Source: an uncultured Clostridium sp. (lineage in GTDB: Bacteria > Bacillota > Clostridia > TANB77 > CAG-508). Taken from it: DNA of 28,829 nt. The number at the start of each line of letters is the position of its first letter. Position 1 is the first letter of the stretch. The notes beneath the pieces were generated by a model. It made no database searches. It had not been told where the DNA came from and saw nothing but the letters and a program-made list of their open reading frames with translations. Positions 1 to 7,040 of this stretch are shown here, piece after piece. The position numbers and the translations under genes were made by a program. The stretch is from positions 1 through 28,829 of the forward strand of contig USMB01000020.1 in NCBI GenBank assembly GCA_900555615.1, read 5' to 3'.

Positions 1-80
1 GTTATGTTGCAATACATAAAACAATAGAAAAATCTATAAAGGAAATGCAACATGAATATAATAAAAGTAAAAAAGTTTAG
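1..80 (+). CDS. 3' end of a phage gene cut by the window edge
   Basis: The frame starting at position 3 is open from the window edge to TAG at 78-80 and reads as a Lys/Glu-rich helical tail containing IHKTIEKSIKEMQ. The other two frames stop earlier. The position just before a promoter and the packaging genes fits a late-gene regulator of the ArpU/sigma-like kind, whose C-termini often look like this, but 25 residues are not enough to name a family. Being open over such a short stretch could be chance. Confidence 0.4.
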   Translation, partial: YVAIHKTIEKSIKEMQHEYNKSKKV

Positions 81-132
81 AAAAATTATATAAAATTTAT
101 ATATTTTTTATATATTTTTATAAAAAATGCTA

Positions 133-141
133 TGTTATAAT
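133..141 (+). promoter_or_regulatory. Extended -10 promoter before the packaging module
   Basis: TGtTATAAT is a perfect extended -10 element in a gene-free stretch. No good -35 lies 17 bases upstream, only a T/A-rich tract, but an extended -10 can work without one. Transcription would start near 148 and run through the leader hairpin (191-214) into the tRNA and packaging genes. Confidence 0.45.
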
Positions 142-190
142 TATAATCGAGAAAAATATGAATATCTATTTGTTTCTCCTTTGTAATGAG

Positions 191-224
191 GTCGCCGATA
201 TATTTGTCGGTGACTATTTTTTAT
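191..224 (+). terminator. Hairpin and T-tract in the leader before the tRNA
   Basis: GTCGCCGA at 191-198 pairs with TCGGTGAC at 207-214 (8 bp, one G-T wobble) around an 8-base loop, followed directly by a T-rich run (215-224). With the promoter at 133-141 this would give a transcript of roughly 75 bases. It may be a small RNA or an attenuator that late-gene antitermination must overcome. Confidence 0.6.
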
Positions 225-226
225 AT

Positions 227-300
227 TGCGGAGATGGTGCAAAGGAAGCATAATGGGGTCATATCCCATAGACGAGGTTCGAATCCTATGTCCGCAACCA
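227..300 (+). tRNA. tRNA-like gene, CAT anticodon (Met or Ile2 type)
   Basis: The 74-base sequence folds as a cloverleaf. The acceptor stem is TGCGGAG/GTCCGCA (six pairs plus one mismatch), the D stem GTGC/GCAT, and the anticodon stem ATGGG/CCCAT around a 7-base loop with CAT at 260-262. The T loop TTCGAAT is canonical and CCA is encoded at 298-300. The T stem (CGAGG/CCTAT) has only three pairs, so this is either a degenerate phage tRNA or a tRNA-like RNA. CAT could be elongator Met, or Ile if the C is modified to lysidine. Confidence 0.7.
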
Positions 301-325
301 ATAATTACAAAAGAGGTATATGCCT

Positions 326-514
326 ATGAATTTGGGTAGATGTATGTTAAGAGAGTGTAAAACTTGTAAATTTGAAACAAGATGTTTTAAGGAGTATCAA
401 AATGAATATACAAAAAATAAAAATAACAGAACTAAAACCAGCAGAATACAATCCAAGAAAAGATCTAAAACCGGAAGATATAGAGTATCAAAAAATAAAG
501 AGAAGTATTACTGA
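326..514 (+). CDS. Possible small Cys-rich protein overlapping the methyltransferase start
   Basis: A 62-codon frame begins at ATG 326, with AGAGG at 312-316 as a plausible ribosome site (an ATG at 320 is closer to it). The N-terminal third carries four cysteines in the pattern C-x5-C-x2-C-x6-C, which resembles a small metal-binding knuckle. It fills the otherwise empty stretch between the tRNA and the methyltransferase. The last 113 bases overlap that gene in another frame and encode only Lys/Asn/Ser/Arg-rich sequence, which weakens the case. No family recognised. Confidence 0.3.
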   Translation: MNLGRCMLRECKTCKFETRCFKEYQNEYTKNKNNRTKTSRIQSKKRSKTGRYRVSKNKEKYY

Positions 515-1595
515 GTTTGGATATGTAGCACCAATAATTATAAATAATGATATGACTGTAATAAGTGGACATCAAAGATTAAAGGTATTAGAGGAGCTAG
601 GATATAATGAAGTAGAATGTGTAATTGTAGAATTAAATAAAAACAAGGAGAAGGCATTAAATATAGCACTTAATAAAATATCAGGAGATTGGGATAATGC
701 TAAATTAGAAGAATTACTTGCAGAATTAAAAGAAACAGATATAGATATGGATATAACTGGATTCAGTTTTGATGAAGTAGATAATATATTAAAAGATGTT
801 GTAGGTTCAAAAGAAGATGAGTTCGATTTAGAAGAAGAATTAAAAGAAATAGAACAACCAATTTCAAAATTAGGAGATATTTGGATATTAGGTAAGCATA
901 GACTAATGTGTGGAGATAGTACAGAAAAAGAAGCGGTACTACAATTAATGAAGAGCAAAGAGGCAGATATGATTTTAACAGATCCACCATATAATGTTAA
1001 TTATGAGGGTGGAACAAAGGAAAAACTGACAATAAAAAATGATAATATGGAAGATACTCTATTTTATAATTTTTTGATAGATGCCTTTAGAAATATGTAT
1101 GATTCTATTAAATGTGGAGGAAGTATATATGTTTTTCATTCCGATACAGAAGGAATGAATTTTAGAAATGCATTTAAAACTGTAGGATTTAAATTAGCTG
1201 AATGTTTAGTTTGGGTAAAAAACAAATTTGTAATGGGAAGGCAAGATTATCAATGGAGACATGAACCTATTTTATATGGTTGGAAAGAAGGAAAAGCACA
1301 TTATTTTACTGATAGTAGAAATCAAACTACAGTATTAGAATTTGATAAACCAATAAAGAATGAAGAACATCCAACAATGAAACCTATTGATTTATTAGCA
1401 TATCTTATAAAAAATTCTAGCAAGGAAAATGAATTAATATTAGATTTGTTTGGTGGAAGCGGTTCGACATTGATAGCAGCAGAACAAACCAATAGAAAAT
1501 GTTATATGATGGAATTAGATCCTAAATATTGTGATGTTATTATAAGACGTTGGGAAAAACTAACAGGACAAAAAGCAGAATTGGAAAAAAAGTAA
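402..1595 (+). CDS. ParB-like nuclease domain fused to DNA N6-adenine methyltransferase
   Basis: A 397-aa protein. Residues 1-90 are a ParB/Spo0J-type domain (ISGHQR at 54-59). Residues 155-397 form an N6/N4 methyltransferase with the catalytic motif DPPY at 194-197 and the SAM-binding motif FGGSGST at 350-356. Catalytic motif first and SAM motif last is the order of the beta-type (N6_N4_Mtase) enzymes. ATG 402 is chosen over an upstream TTG (372) because AAGGAG at 389-394 sits at ideal distance and the ParB domain starts there. No restriction enzyme is adjacent, so it is probably an orphan phage methylase that protects phage DNA or marks it for packaging. It is first in the packaging operon. 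Confidence 0.93.
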   Translation: MNIQKIKITELKPAEYNPRKDLKPEDIEYQKIKRSITEFGYVAPIIINNDMTVISGHQRLKVLEELGYNEVECVIVELNKNKEKALNIALNKISGDWDNAKLEELLAELKETDIDMDITGFSFDEVDNILKDVVGSKEDEFDLEEELKEIEQPISKLGDIWILGKHRLMCGDSTEKEAVLQLMKSKEADMILTDPPYNVNYEGGTKEKLTIKNDNMEDTLFYNFLIDAFRNMYDSIKCGGSIYVFHSDTEGMNFRNAFKTVGFKLAECLVWVKNKFVMGRQDYQWRHEPILYGWKEGKAHYFTDSRNQTTVLEFDKPIKNEEHPTMKPIDLLAYLIKNSSKENELILDLFGGSGSTLIAAEQTNRKCYMMELDPKYCDVIIRRWEKLTGQKAELEKK

Positions 1596-1614
1596 TGGAG
1601 GTGGGTGAGTTGTA

Positions 1615-2241
1615 TTGACCCAGAGAAAAGAAGAAAATATAAAAAATGATTATTTACAAGGAATGCGATATAAAGACATATTTAAAAAATACAACATTAC
1701 ATTACCTGATTTAAAAAAGATTATACGAAAATATAATCTAACAAGAGATAAAAGCCAAGTTCTAAAAGGCAATAAAAATGCAAAAAACAACAAAGGTGGA
1801 CAACCACCAATTGGAAATAAGAATGCGGTTACAACAGGGGAATACGAAAGTATATTTCAAAATGTATTAACAGACGAAGAAAAAAGCATATTTAAGAAAA
1901 TAAAAGTAGAAAATACAGATAGTTTATTGTTAAATGAATATATAGAAGAATATAAACTATTGACAATTAGAGAGTTAAGAATGATGCGAAGAATAATGAC
2001 ATTAGAACAATCCGAAAGAGATATGACGATAGGAAGTATAAAAAAGAAAAACAATAGTCAAGGAAATATAGAAACTACAACAGAAGCGGAAGCAACTCTT
2101 GATAAAATACAAAGAATAGAAGATGGACTTACAAGAGTTACAGAAGCTAAAAGAAAAAGTAGGGAAAATATGATAAAGCTAGGATTTAGTAAACGTGAAT
2201 TAGAATTAAAAGAAAAACAAGCTGAAAATGATTTATGGTAA
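1615..2241 (+). CDS. Terminase small subunit-like DNA-binding protein (PF10668 type)
   Basis: A 208-aa protein. The N-terminal 45 residues form a helix-turn-helix of the kind found in PBSX-type terminase small subunits (DYLQGMRYKDIFKKYNI). A Gly/Asn/Lys linker follows (GNKNAKNNKGGQPPIGNKNA, residues 52-71), then a charged helical domain with coiled-coil potential. The start is TTG 1615 with GGAGGTGG 1597-1604. In this family the protein recognises the packaging site and hands DNA to the large subunit. A second small-terminase candidate (3049-3363) lies next to TerL, so their division of labour is uncertain. Confidence 0.75.
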   Translation: MTQRKEENIKNDYLQGMRYKDIFKKYNITLPDLKKIIRKYNLTRDKSQVLKGNKNAKNNKGGQPPIGNKNAVTTGEYESIFQNVLTDEEKSIFKKIKVENTDSLLLNEYIEEYKLLTIRELRMMRRIMTLEQSERDMTIGSIKKKNNSQGNIETTTEAEATLDKIQRIEDGLTRVTEAKRKSRENMIKLGFSKRELELKEKQAENDLW

Positions 2242-2254
2242 AGGAATGAAAAAT

Positions 2255-2923
2255 ATGTTTGAGAATGCTCATGATTTATATAAATCAAAAGAATGGAAGA
2301 ATCTGTTACAAACATTAAAGTTAGAAAGAGTAAATGAAAGTGGTAAATTACTTTGTGAATATTGCGGAGAGGAAATAGTAAAAGCTTATGACTGTATAGG
2401 ACATCATAAAATACCATTAAATAATAGTAATGTAAATGATTATAATATAAGTCTTAATCCTGACAACATAATGCTTATACATTTTAAATGTCATAATGCA
2501 GTGCATCATAGATTTGGATATGAACTACCTAAAAAAGTATATATAGTTTATGGTTCGCCATGTGCAGGTAAATCAACATGGGTTGAAAGCATGGGAACAG
2601 CAGATGATTTAATAATAGATATAGATAAAATATGGGAATGCATAAGTTTTTGCGATAAGTACAATAAACCAAGAAAACTACAACAAAACATTTTTGAAAC
2701 AAGAAATTGTTTAATAGATCAAGTAAAAATGAGATTAGGAAATTGGCAGAATGCTTTTATTGTAGGAACTTACCCATTGAAGATGGAAAGACAAAGACTT
2801 GCTGATAAACTAGGTGCAGAGCTTATATATATTGATTGTGATAAAGAAATATGTTTAAGTAGAGCAAAAGATGAAAATTGGAAAAAATATATAAATGAAT
2901 GGTTTGAGAGTTTTCAAGAATAG
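2255..2923 (+). CDS. HNH endonuclease fused to P-loop kinase/ATPase
   Basis: A 222-aa two-domain protein. Residues 1-88 are an HNH nuclease: zinc pair CEYC at 34-37, catalytic His pair near 50-51, NPDN at 69-72 and CHNAVHH at 79-85. Residues 93-222 are a small P-loop kinase-like domain (AAA_33/zeta-kinase style) with Walker A GSPCAGKS at 100-107. ATG 2255 is preferred over ATG 2228 because AAGGA at 2241-2245 is correctly spaced, and this places it 13 bases after the previous stop. HNH proteins beside terminases assist genome cleavage at packaging in cos phages (established for HK97-like phages). The role of the kinase half is unknown. Confidence 0.85.
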   Translation: MFENAHDLYKSKEWKNLLQTLKLERVNESGKLLCEYCGEEIVKAYDCIGHHKIPLNNSNVNDYNISLNPDNIMLIHFKCHNAVHHRFGYELPKKVYIVYGSPCAGKSTWVESMGTADDLIIDIDKIWECISFCDKYNKPRKLQQNIFETRNCLIDQVKMRLGNWQNAFIVGTYPLKMERQRLADKLGAELIYIDCDKEICLSRAKDENWKKYINEWFESFQE

Positions 2924-3040
2924 CCCCCCGCCAAGGCAGATTCATATTTTTATGGTGGGGACTGTAAGGGGAACCTCTTTTTCACACAAAGCAAAATTTT
3001 CATTTTTTTTGAATTGAAAAAAATAGATACAGAAAGAAGG
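2924..3040. other. GC-rich structured spacer between HNH and terminase genes; cos candidate
   Basis: Immediately after the HNH stop, a run of six C and CCGCC (2924-2933) can pair with GGTGGGG at 2954-2960. CCCCGCC/GGTGGGG forms a 7-bp stem with one wobble. A further G/C patch (AGGGGAACCT, about 2967-2976) and an A/T-rich tract follow before the TTG start at 3049. This is the only strongly GC-rich non-coding patch in the packaging module, and it lies between the two genes that act at the cohesive end. A cos or terminase-binding site is inferred, not shown. Confidence 0.4.
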
Positions 3041-3048
3041 GATTATAT

Positions 3049-3363
3049 TTGACAAGAAGGGAAAATTTAGATGAAATTTTTAAAGATATAGAGGATAACA
3101 AGAAACAATTAATAAATCCAATGTTAGACAATATAGCCTTTTTGGAAGAAAGAATGGAAGAATTAAAAAAATTGCCATTTATACAAGTAAATCCTAAAAA
3201 TCCAACTCAACAAAGAACAACTAAAGCTTCAAGATTGTATAAGGAATGTTCACAAAGTTATATGAATGCAATAAGAATGGTGTATTCTATGATAAATGGA
3301 CATGAAATAGAAGATGATCCAGTTCAAAAATTCCTAGAGGAGCGACAGAAATTTGGAGGTTAA
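3049..3363 (+). CDS. Terminase small subunit, P27-like
   Basis: A 104-aa helical protein directly upstream of TerL and overlapping it by 11 bases. It shows the short two-helix layout and the C-terminal ending (DDPVQKFLEERQKFGG) common to P27-type small terminases of clostridial phages. The TTG 3049 start has AGAAGG at 3035-3040. It would be the DNA-recognition partner of the large subunit. Assignment rests mainly on position and general resemblance; there is no catalytic motif. Confidence 0.65.
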   Translation: MTRRENLDEIFKDIEDNKKQLINPMLDNIAFLEERMEELKKLPFIQVNPKNPTQQRTTKASRLYKECSQSYMNAIRMVYSMINGHEIEDDPVQKFLEERQKFGG

Positions 3364-5017
3364 TTATTTAAAGCAATATTATGAAGAAATACAAAAAGGA
3401 AATATAATAGTTGGATTAGAATTAAAAACAGAATTACAAAAATTAATTAAAGATTTAGACAATCCCCAATATAGATATGATACAAGTGAAAGTCATTTAA
3501 GAATAGAATTTATGGAGAACTTGTGCTTACAAAGTAAAAAACCATTTTATAATGTTCCAATGCAATTATTACTTTGGGAGAAGGCATTTATAGAAGTTGT
3601 ATATTCTTTTAAGTTTTTTGATGAAGAATTAAATAGATGGGCAAGAAGGTTTCAAAATGTAATTTTACTAATTGCAAGAAAAAACGGCAAAACAACATTA
3701 ATGGCAGCAGATGCTCACACTGATTTGCGAATTGGAGAAGGTGGAATGGACATTGTTTGTGCATCTAATGATGACAAACAGGCCAGTCTTTTATGGAATG
3801 AAATAGACAATATGAGAAAAAGAATAGATCCACATTCGAGAATTACACATAGAAATATGTCTGCTATATGTAATACAAAAAAGAATATTACTATTTTTAA
3901 AATGTCAAGTAAGACTCAAAACAAAGATGGTAGAAATATAGATAAAATGTATATGGATGAAAGCCACGATGCACCAAATGATGAAATAGCAGAGGCAGGG
4001 CAGAAATCAATGTCAACAAAAGATGAACCATTATTTATAAATTTAACAACTGAAGGTTTTATAAATGATGGTTATTTAGATAATGAATTAAAATATGCAA
4101 GAGAGGTTTTATTTGATGAAACTAATGATATACATTATTTACCATGGTTATATACACAAGATAGTGAAGAAGAAATATGGCAAGATGAACAAAGTTGGTA
4201 TAAATCAAATCCGGGTTTAGGAGTGGTAAAAAAGTGGAAGTCATTAAGAGGAGAAATTGAAAAATCTAAAACATCAAAATCAAAAAGAATGCATACTCTT
4301 TGTAAAGATTTTAATATAAAACAAAATAATGCACAATCATGGTTAATGCTTGAAGATTATAGCTATGAAACAGAACCTTTTAATCTAGAAGATTTTAGAG
4401 GTTCTTTTTGTTTAGGTGCTGTTGACTTATCAGAAACAACAGACTTATCAAATGCAAAAATATTATTGATGAAACCAAATGATAAAACAAAATATGTATA
4501 TTCGCATTATTGGATACCGGAAAGTAAATTACAGGATAGTAACGATAAAGAAGCTGGAGCAAGATATGAAGAATGGGCAAGAGAAGGGTTACTTACAATA
4601 CATGAAGGAAATGAAATTGATATATCTAAAATAGCGGATTGGTTTTATGAATTATATAAAAATTATGGAATAAAAACTTACATGGCAGGTTATGATCAAA
4701 GATTTTCAAAACCATTTACAGATAGAATGAATGAATTTAGTTTTGAAACAGAAATGATTTTACAAGGAAAAGTTTTATCAAATGCAATGAAACTTGTAGA
4801 AGCCGAGTTACAAGACCAAAAAATTAACTATAATAAAAATTCTATGGACAAATGGTGTTTAGGAAATTCAGCAATGGAAATGGATAACTATGGAAATATA
4901 ATGTGTGTAAAAGTTAAGAATCAAGCAAGTAAAAGAATTGATGGAGCAGTTACATTGATTATTCTATATGAAGTATATAGACGTTATCGTAATGAATTTC
5001 ATAAACTTATAAGATAG
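3353..5017 (+). CDS. terL: Terminase large subunit
   Basis: A 554-aa packaging motor of the Terminase_1/YmfN (HK97-like) family at full length. The N-terminal ATPase has the deviant Walker A ARKNGKTT at 108-115 and Walker B MYMDES at 199-204. The C-terminal RNase H-like nuclease begins at GAVDLSETTDLS (355-366), whose first Asp should bind metal, and ends with the characteristic NQASKRIDGAV segment. Initiation at TTG 3353 is supported by AGAGGAG at 3336-3342. It overlaps the small subunit, implying translational coupling. It cuts and pumps the genome through the portal. Confidence 0.95.
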   Translation: MEVNYLKQYYEEIQKGNIIVGLELKTELQKLIKDLDNPQYRYDTSESHLRIEFMENLCLQSKKPFYNVPMQLLLWEKAFIEVVYSFKFFDEELNRWARRFQNVILLIARKNGKTTLMAADAHTDLRIGEGGMDIVCASNDDKQASLLWNEIDNMRKRIDPHSRITHRNMSAICNTKKNITIFKMSSKTQNKDGRNIDKMYMDESHDAPNDEIAEAGQKSMSTKDEPLFINLTTEGFINDGYLDNELKYAREVLFDETNDIHYLPWLYTQDSEEEIWQDEQSWYKSNPGLGVVKKWKSLRGEIEKSKTSKSKRMHTLCKDFNIKQNNAQSWLMLEDYSYETEPFNLEDFRGSFCLGAVDLSETTDLSNAKILLMKPNDKTKYVYSHYWIPESKLQDSNDKEAGARYEEWAREGLLTIHEGNEIDISKIADWFYELYKNYGIKTYMAGYDQRFSKPFTDRMNEFSFETEMILQGKVLSNAMKLVEAELQDQKINYNKNSMDKWCLGNSAMEMDNYGNIMCVKVKNQASKRIDGAVTLIILYEVYRRYRNEFHKLIR

Positions 5018-5030
5018 TAAGGAGAAGTAA

Positions 5031-5189
5031 ATGAAAAAATATAGAATTAAATATCAAAAAAATTCTAATATTCGTATCGAGAATATTAATGCGATAAATC
5101 AAGAAGAGGCAATGTATTCTTTTTATATGAATAATAGACGATGTGATATTTTAGAAATTAAGGAGGTAAAAAGCATTGAATCTAATTGA
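5031..5189 (+). CDS. Small phage protein of unknown function (52 aa)
   Basis: ATG 5031 is preceded by AAGGAG (5019-5024) at ideal spacing, and the frame runs 52 codons to TGA 5187-5189, overlapping the portal start by 14 bases. The protein is basic then acidic (begins MKKYRIKYQKNSN, contains EEAMYSFYMNNRRC). It fills the TerL-portal gap completely, as small unannotated genes often do in these phages. No family recognised. Confidence 0.65.
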   Translation: MKKYRIKYQKNSNIRIENINAINQEEAMYSFYMNNRRCDILEIKEVKSIESN

Positions 5190-6420
5190 ATTTATTAACA
5201 AATTTAAGAAACCTAAAAATGATAATATGAAATATGCTGAAATGCTAAATGGATACATTCCAATTTTTTCGCAATTTGGTCAAGATATATATGCTAGTGA
5301 TGTGGTGCAACAAGCTATATCATGTTTAGTAACAGAATTAACAAAAGTAAATCCATTTCATATCAGAAAAAATGGAAGTGATTTAGTACCTGTTGAAAAT
5401 AGCACAATTCAAAGATTATTAAATCAACCAAATGAAAGAATGACACAGAGTGATTTCTTTGAAAAAGTATTTTGGCAATTATTTCTTAATTATAATGCTT
5501 TTATTATTCCAACTTATGTAAGAAATAAAAAAGGAGATAAAGAATTTACAGCACTTTATCCAATACAACCAACAGATGTTACTTTTTTACAAGATCCAAA
5601 AGGAAAATTAGGAATTAAATTTAAGTTTTTTAATGGATATGAGACAATATTAGCTTATTCAGATGTTATACATATTAGATATAGATATTCAATAAATGAA
5701 CTAATGGGAGGAAATGAATTTGGACAACCAGATAACAAAGCATTATTAAAAACATTAGAGCTAAATGATACTTTATTACAAGGAGTTGCTAAAGCTCTAA
5801 AGAGTTCATTTTCTATTAATGGAGTAATTAAATATAACACTTTGTTAGATGATGGAAAGATGGAAAAGAATATAAAAGTCATAGAAGAAAGACTTTCTAA
5901 AAACGAAAGTGGGTTTTTACCATTAGATATAAAAGGAGAATATATACCATTACAAAATAAAATAGAATTAGTAGATGCAACAACATTAAAATTTATTGAT
6001 GAAAAGATATTAAGAAATTGGGGAGTTTCTCTTCCAATATTAACAGGAGATTATACAAAAGCTCAATATGAAGCTTTTTATCAAAAAAGTCTTGAACCAA
6101 TAATTAAGAAAACAGGAGAAGCAATTACAATGGGATTATTCACGGAAAGGGAGAAAGGCTTTGGAAATGCGGTTGTATTATATCCACATGAGTTGATTTT
6201 TATGGATACAGGACAAAAAATAGATTTATTTGATTTACTGGTTGATAGTGGAAGTTGCTATAAAAATGAAGTTCGTACAGCATTTGGAATGAGACCACTT
6301 CCTGAATTAGTAGGACAAATTGCTATGTCAAGTAATAAAACAAATGCAGAGAATAATAAAACGGATGAACAAAAAAATAATGAGGGTGGAGGTAACAAAG
6401 ATGAACAAGGAGTTAATTAG
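5176..6420 (+). CDS. Portal protein
   Basis: A 414-aa protein of the HK97 gp3 portal family (Phage_portal). The residues around DVVQQAISCLVTELTKVNPF and the later NWGVSLPILTGDYTKAQYEAFYQ segment are typical of the family core, and the C-terminal 30 residues are a charged, disordered tail. The start is TTG 5176 with AAGGAGG at 5160-5166. The dodecameric ring would form the DNA entry vertex. It is followed by a 20-base overlap with the protease gene. Confidence 0.93.
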   Translation: MNLIEFINKFKKPKNDNMKYAEMLNGYIPIFSQFGQDIYASDVVQQAISCLVTELTKVNPFHIRKNGSDLVPVENSTIQRLLNQPNERMTQSDFFEKVFWQLFLNYNAFIIPTYVRNKKGDKEFTALYPIQPTDVTFLQDPKGKLGIKFKFFNGYETILAYSDVIHIRYRYSINELMGGNEFGQPDNKALLKTLELNDTLLQGVAKALKSSFSINGVIKYNTLLDDGKMEKNIKVIEERLSKNESGFLPLDIKGEYIPLQNKIELVDATTLKFIDEKILRNWGVSLPILTGDYTKAQYEAFYQKSLEPIIKKTGEAITMGLFTEREKGFGNAVVLYPHELIFMDTGQKIDLFDLLVDSGSCYKNEVRTAFGMRPLPELVGQIAMSSNKTNAENNKTDEQKNNEGGGNKDEQGVN

Positions 6421-7039
6421 AAGAAATTATGACTTCGATATACGTGCTCAAAAAGATGAAAAAAGAGGAAATATAATAATTGGAAGACCAATAGTATATG
6501 AAAGTAAAACCGATATTGCAGGAATGTTTGCAGAGGTAATTGAAAAGGGAGCATTGAAAAATACGAATTTAGAGGATGTTAGATTTTTAGTAAATCATGA
6601 TCAATCAAAGATACCTCTTGCAAGATCAAGAAGAAATACAAAAAATTCAACAATGCAGTTATCTGTTGATGATAAAGGAATGGAAATTCAAGTTGAATTA
6701 GATATAGAAAATAATACAGAAGCTAGAAATTTATATAGTGCAATAGAGAGAGGAGACATAACAGGTATGTCTTTTATGTTTGGAATCGAAGATGAAGAAT
6801 GGGAAGATTTAGACACAGATTATCCAACAAGACATATTAAATCAATTTCAACAGTTGTTGAAGTTAGTGCAGTTACATTTCCTGCATATGAAGATACTTC
6901 AATATCTGCTAGAGATAAAAGTGCGGTGGATACTGCACGACTAGCGGTGGACACTGCTAGAAGTGGAGCGGTGGAGACTACTCCAAAACAATTAGAGCTT
7001 GAAAAGCTTAAAATAAAATATTTATTAGGAGGAATTTAA
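6401..7039 (+). CDS. Prohead (capsid maturation) protease, S78 family
   Basis: A 212-aa serine protease. The likely catalytic His is H66 in NHD and the catalytic Ser is S124 in GMSFMF; VVEVSAVTFPAYEDTSI near 152-168 is the usual family ending. ATG 6401 is chosen over the upstream open frame because GGAGG at 6388-6392 precedes it and the family N-terminus (RNYDFDIRAQ) starts there. It removes the scaffold part of the capsid protein. Oddity: the C-terminal tail carries a short tandem repeat (AVDTAR, residues 175-192) before a charged end. Confidence 0.93.
   Translation: MNKELIRRNYDFDIRAQKDEKRGNIIIGRPIVYESKTDIAGMFAEVIEKGALKNTNLEDVRFLVNHDQSKIPLARSRRNTKNSTMQLSVDDKGMEIQVELDIENNTEARNLYSAIERGDITGMSFMFGIEDEEWEDLDTDYPTRHIKSISTVVEVSAVTFPAYEDTSISARDKSAVDTARLAVDTARSGAVETTPKQLELEKLKIKYLLGGI
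6923..6979 (+). repeat. Short tandem repeat in the protease tail
   Basis: GCGGTGGA recurs at 6923, 6944 and 6968 (steps of 21 and 24 bases), encoding AVDTAR, AVDTAR and AVETT. It is more GC-rich than the gene around it. The in-frame spacing allows copy-number change by slippage without breaking the gene. Confidence 0.75.
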
Positions 7040-7040
7040 A

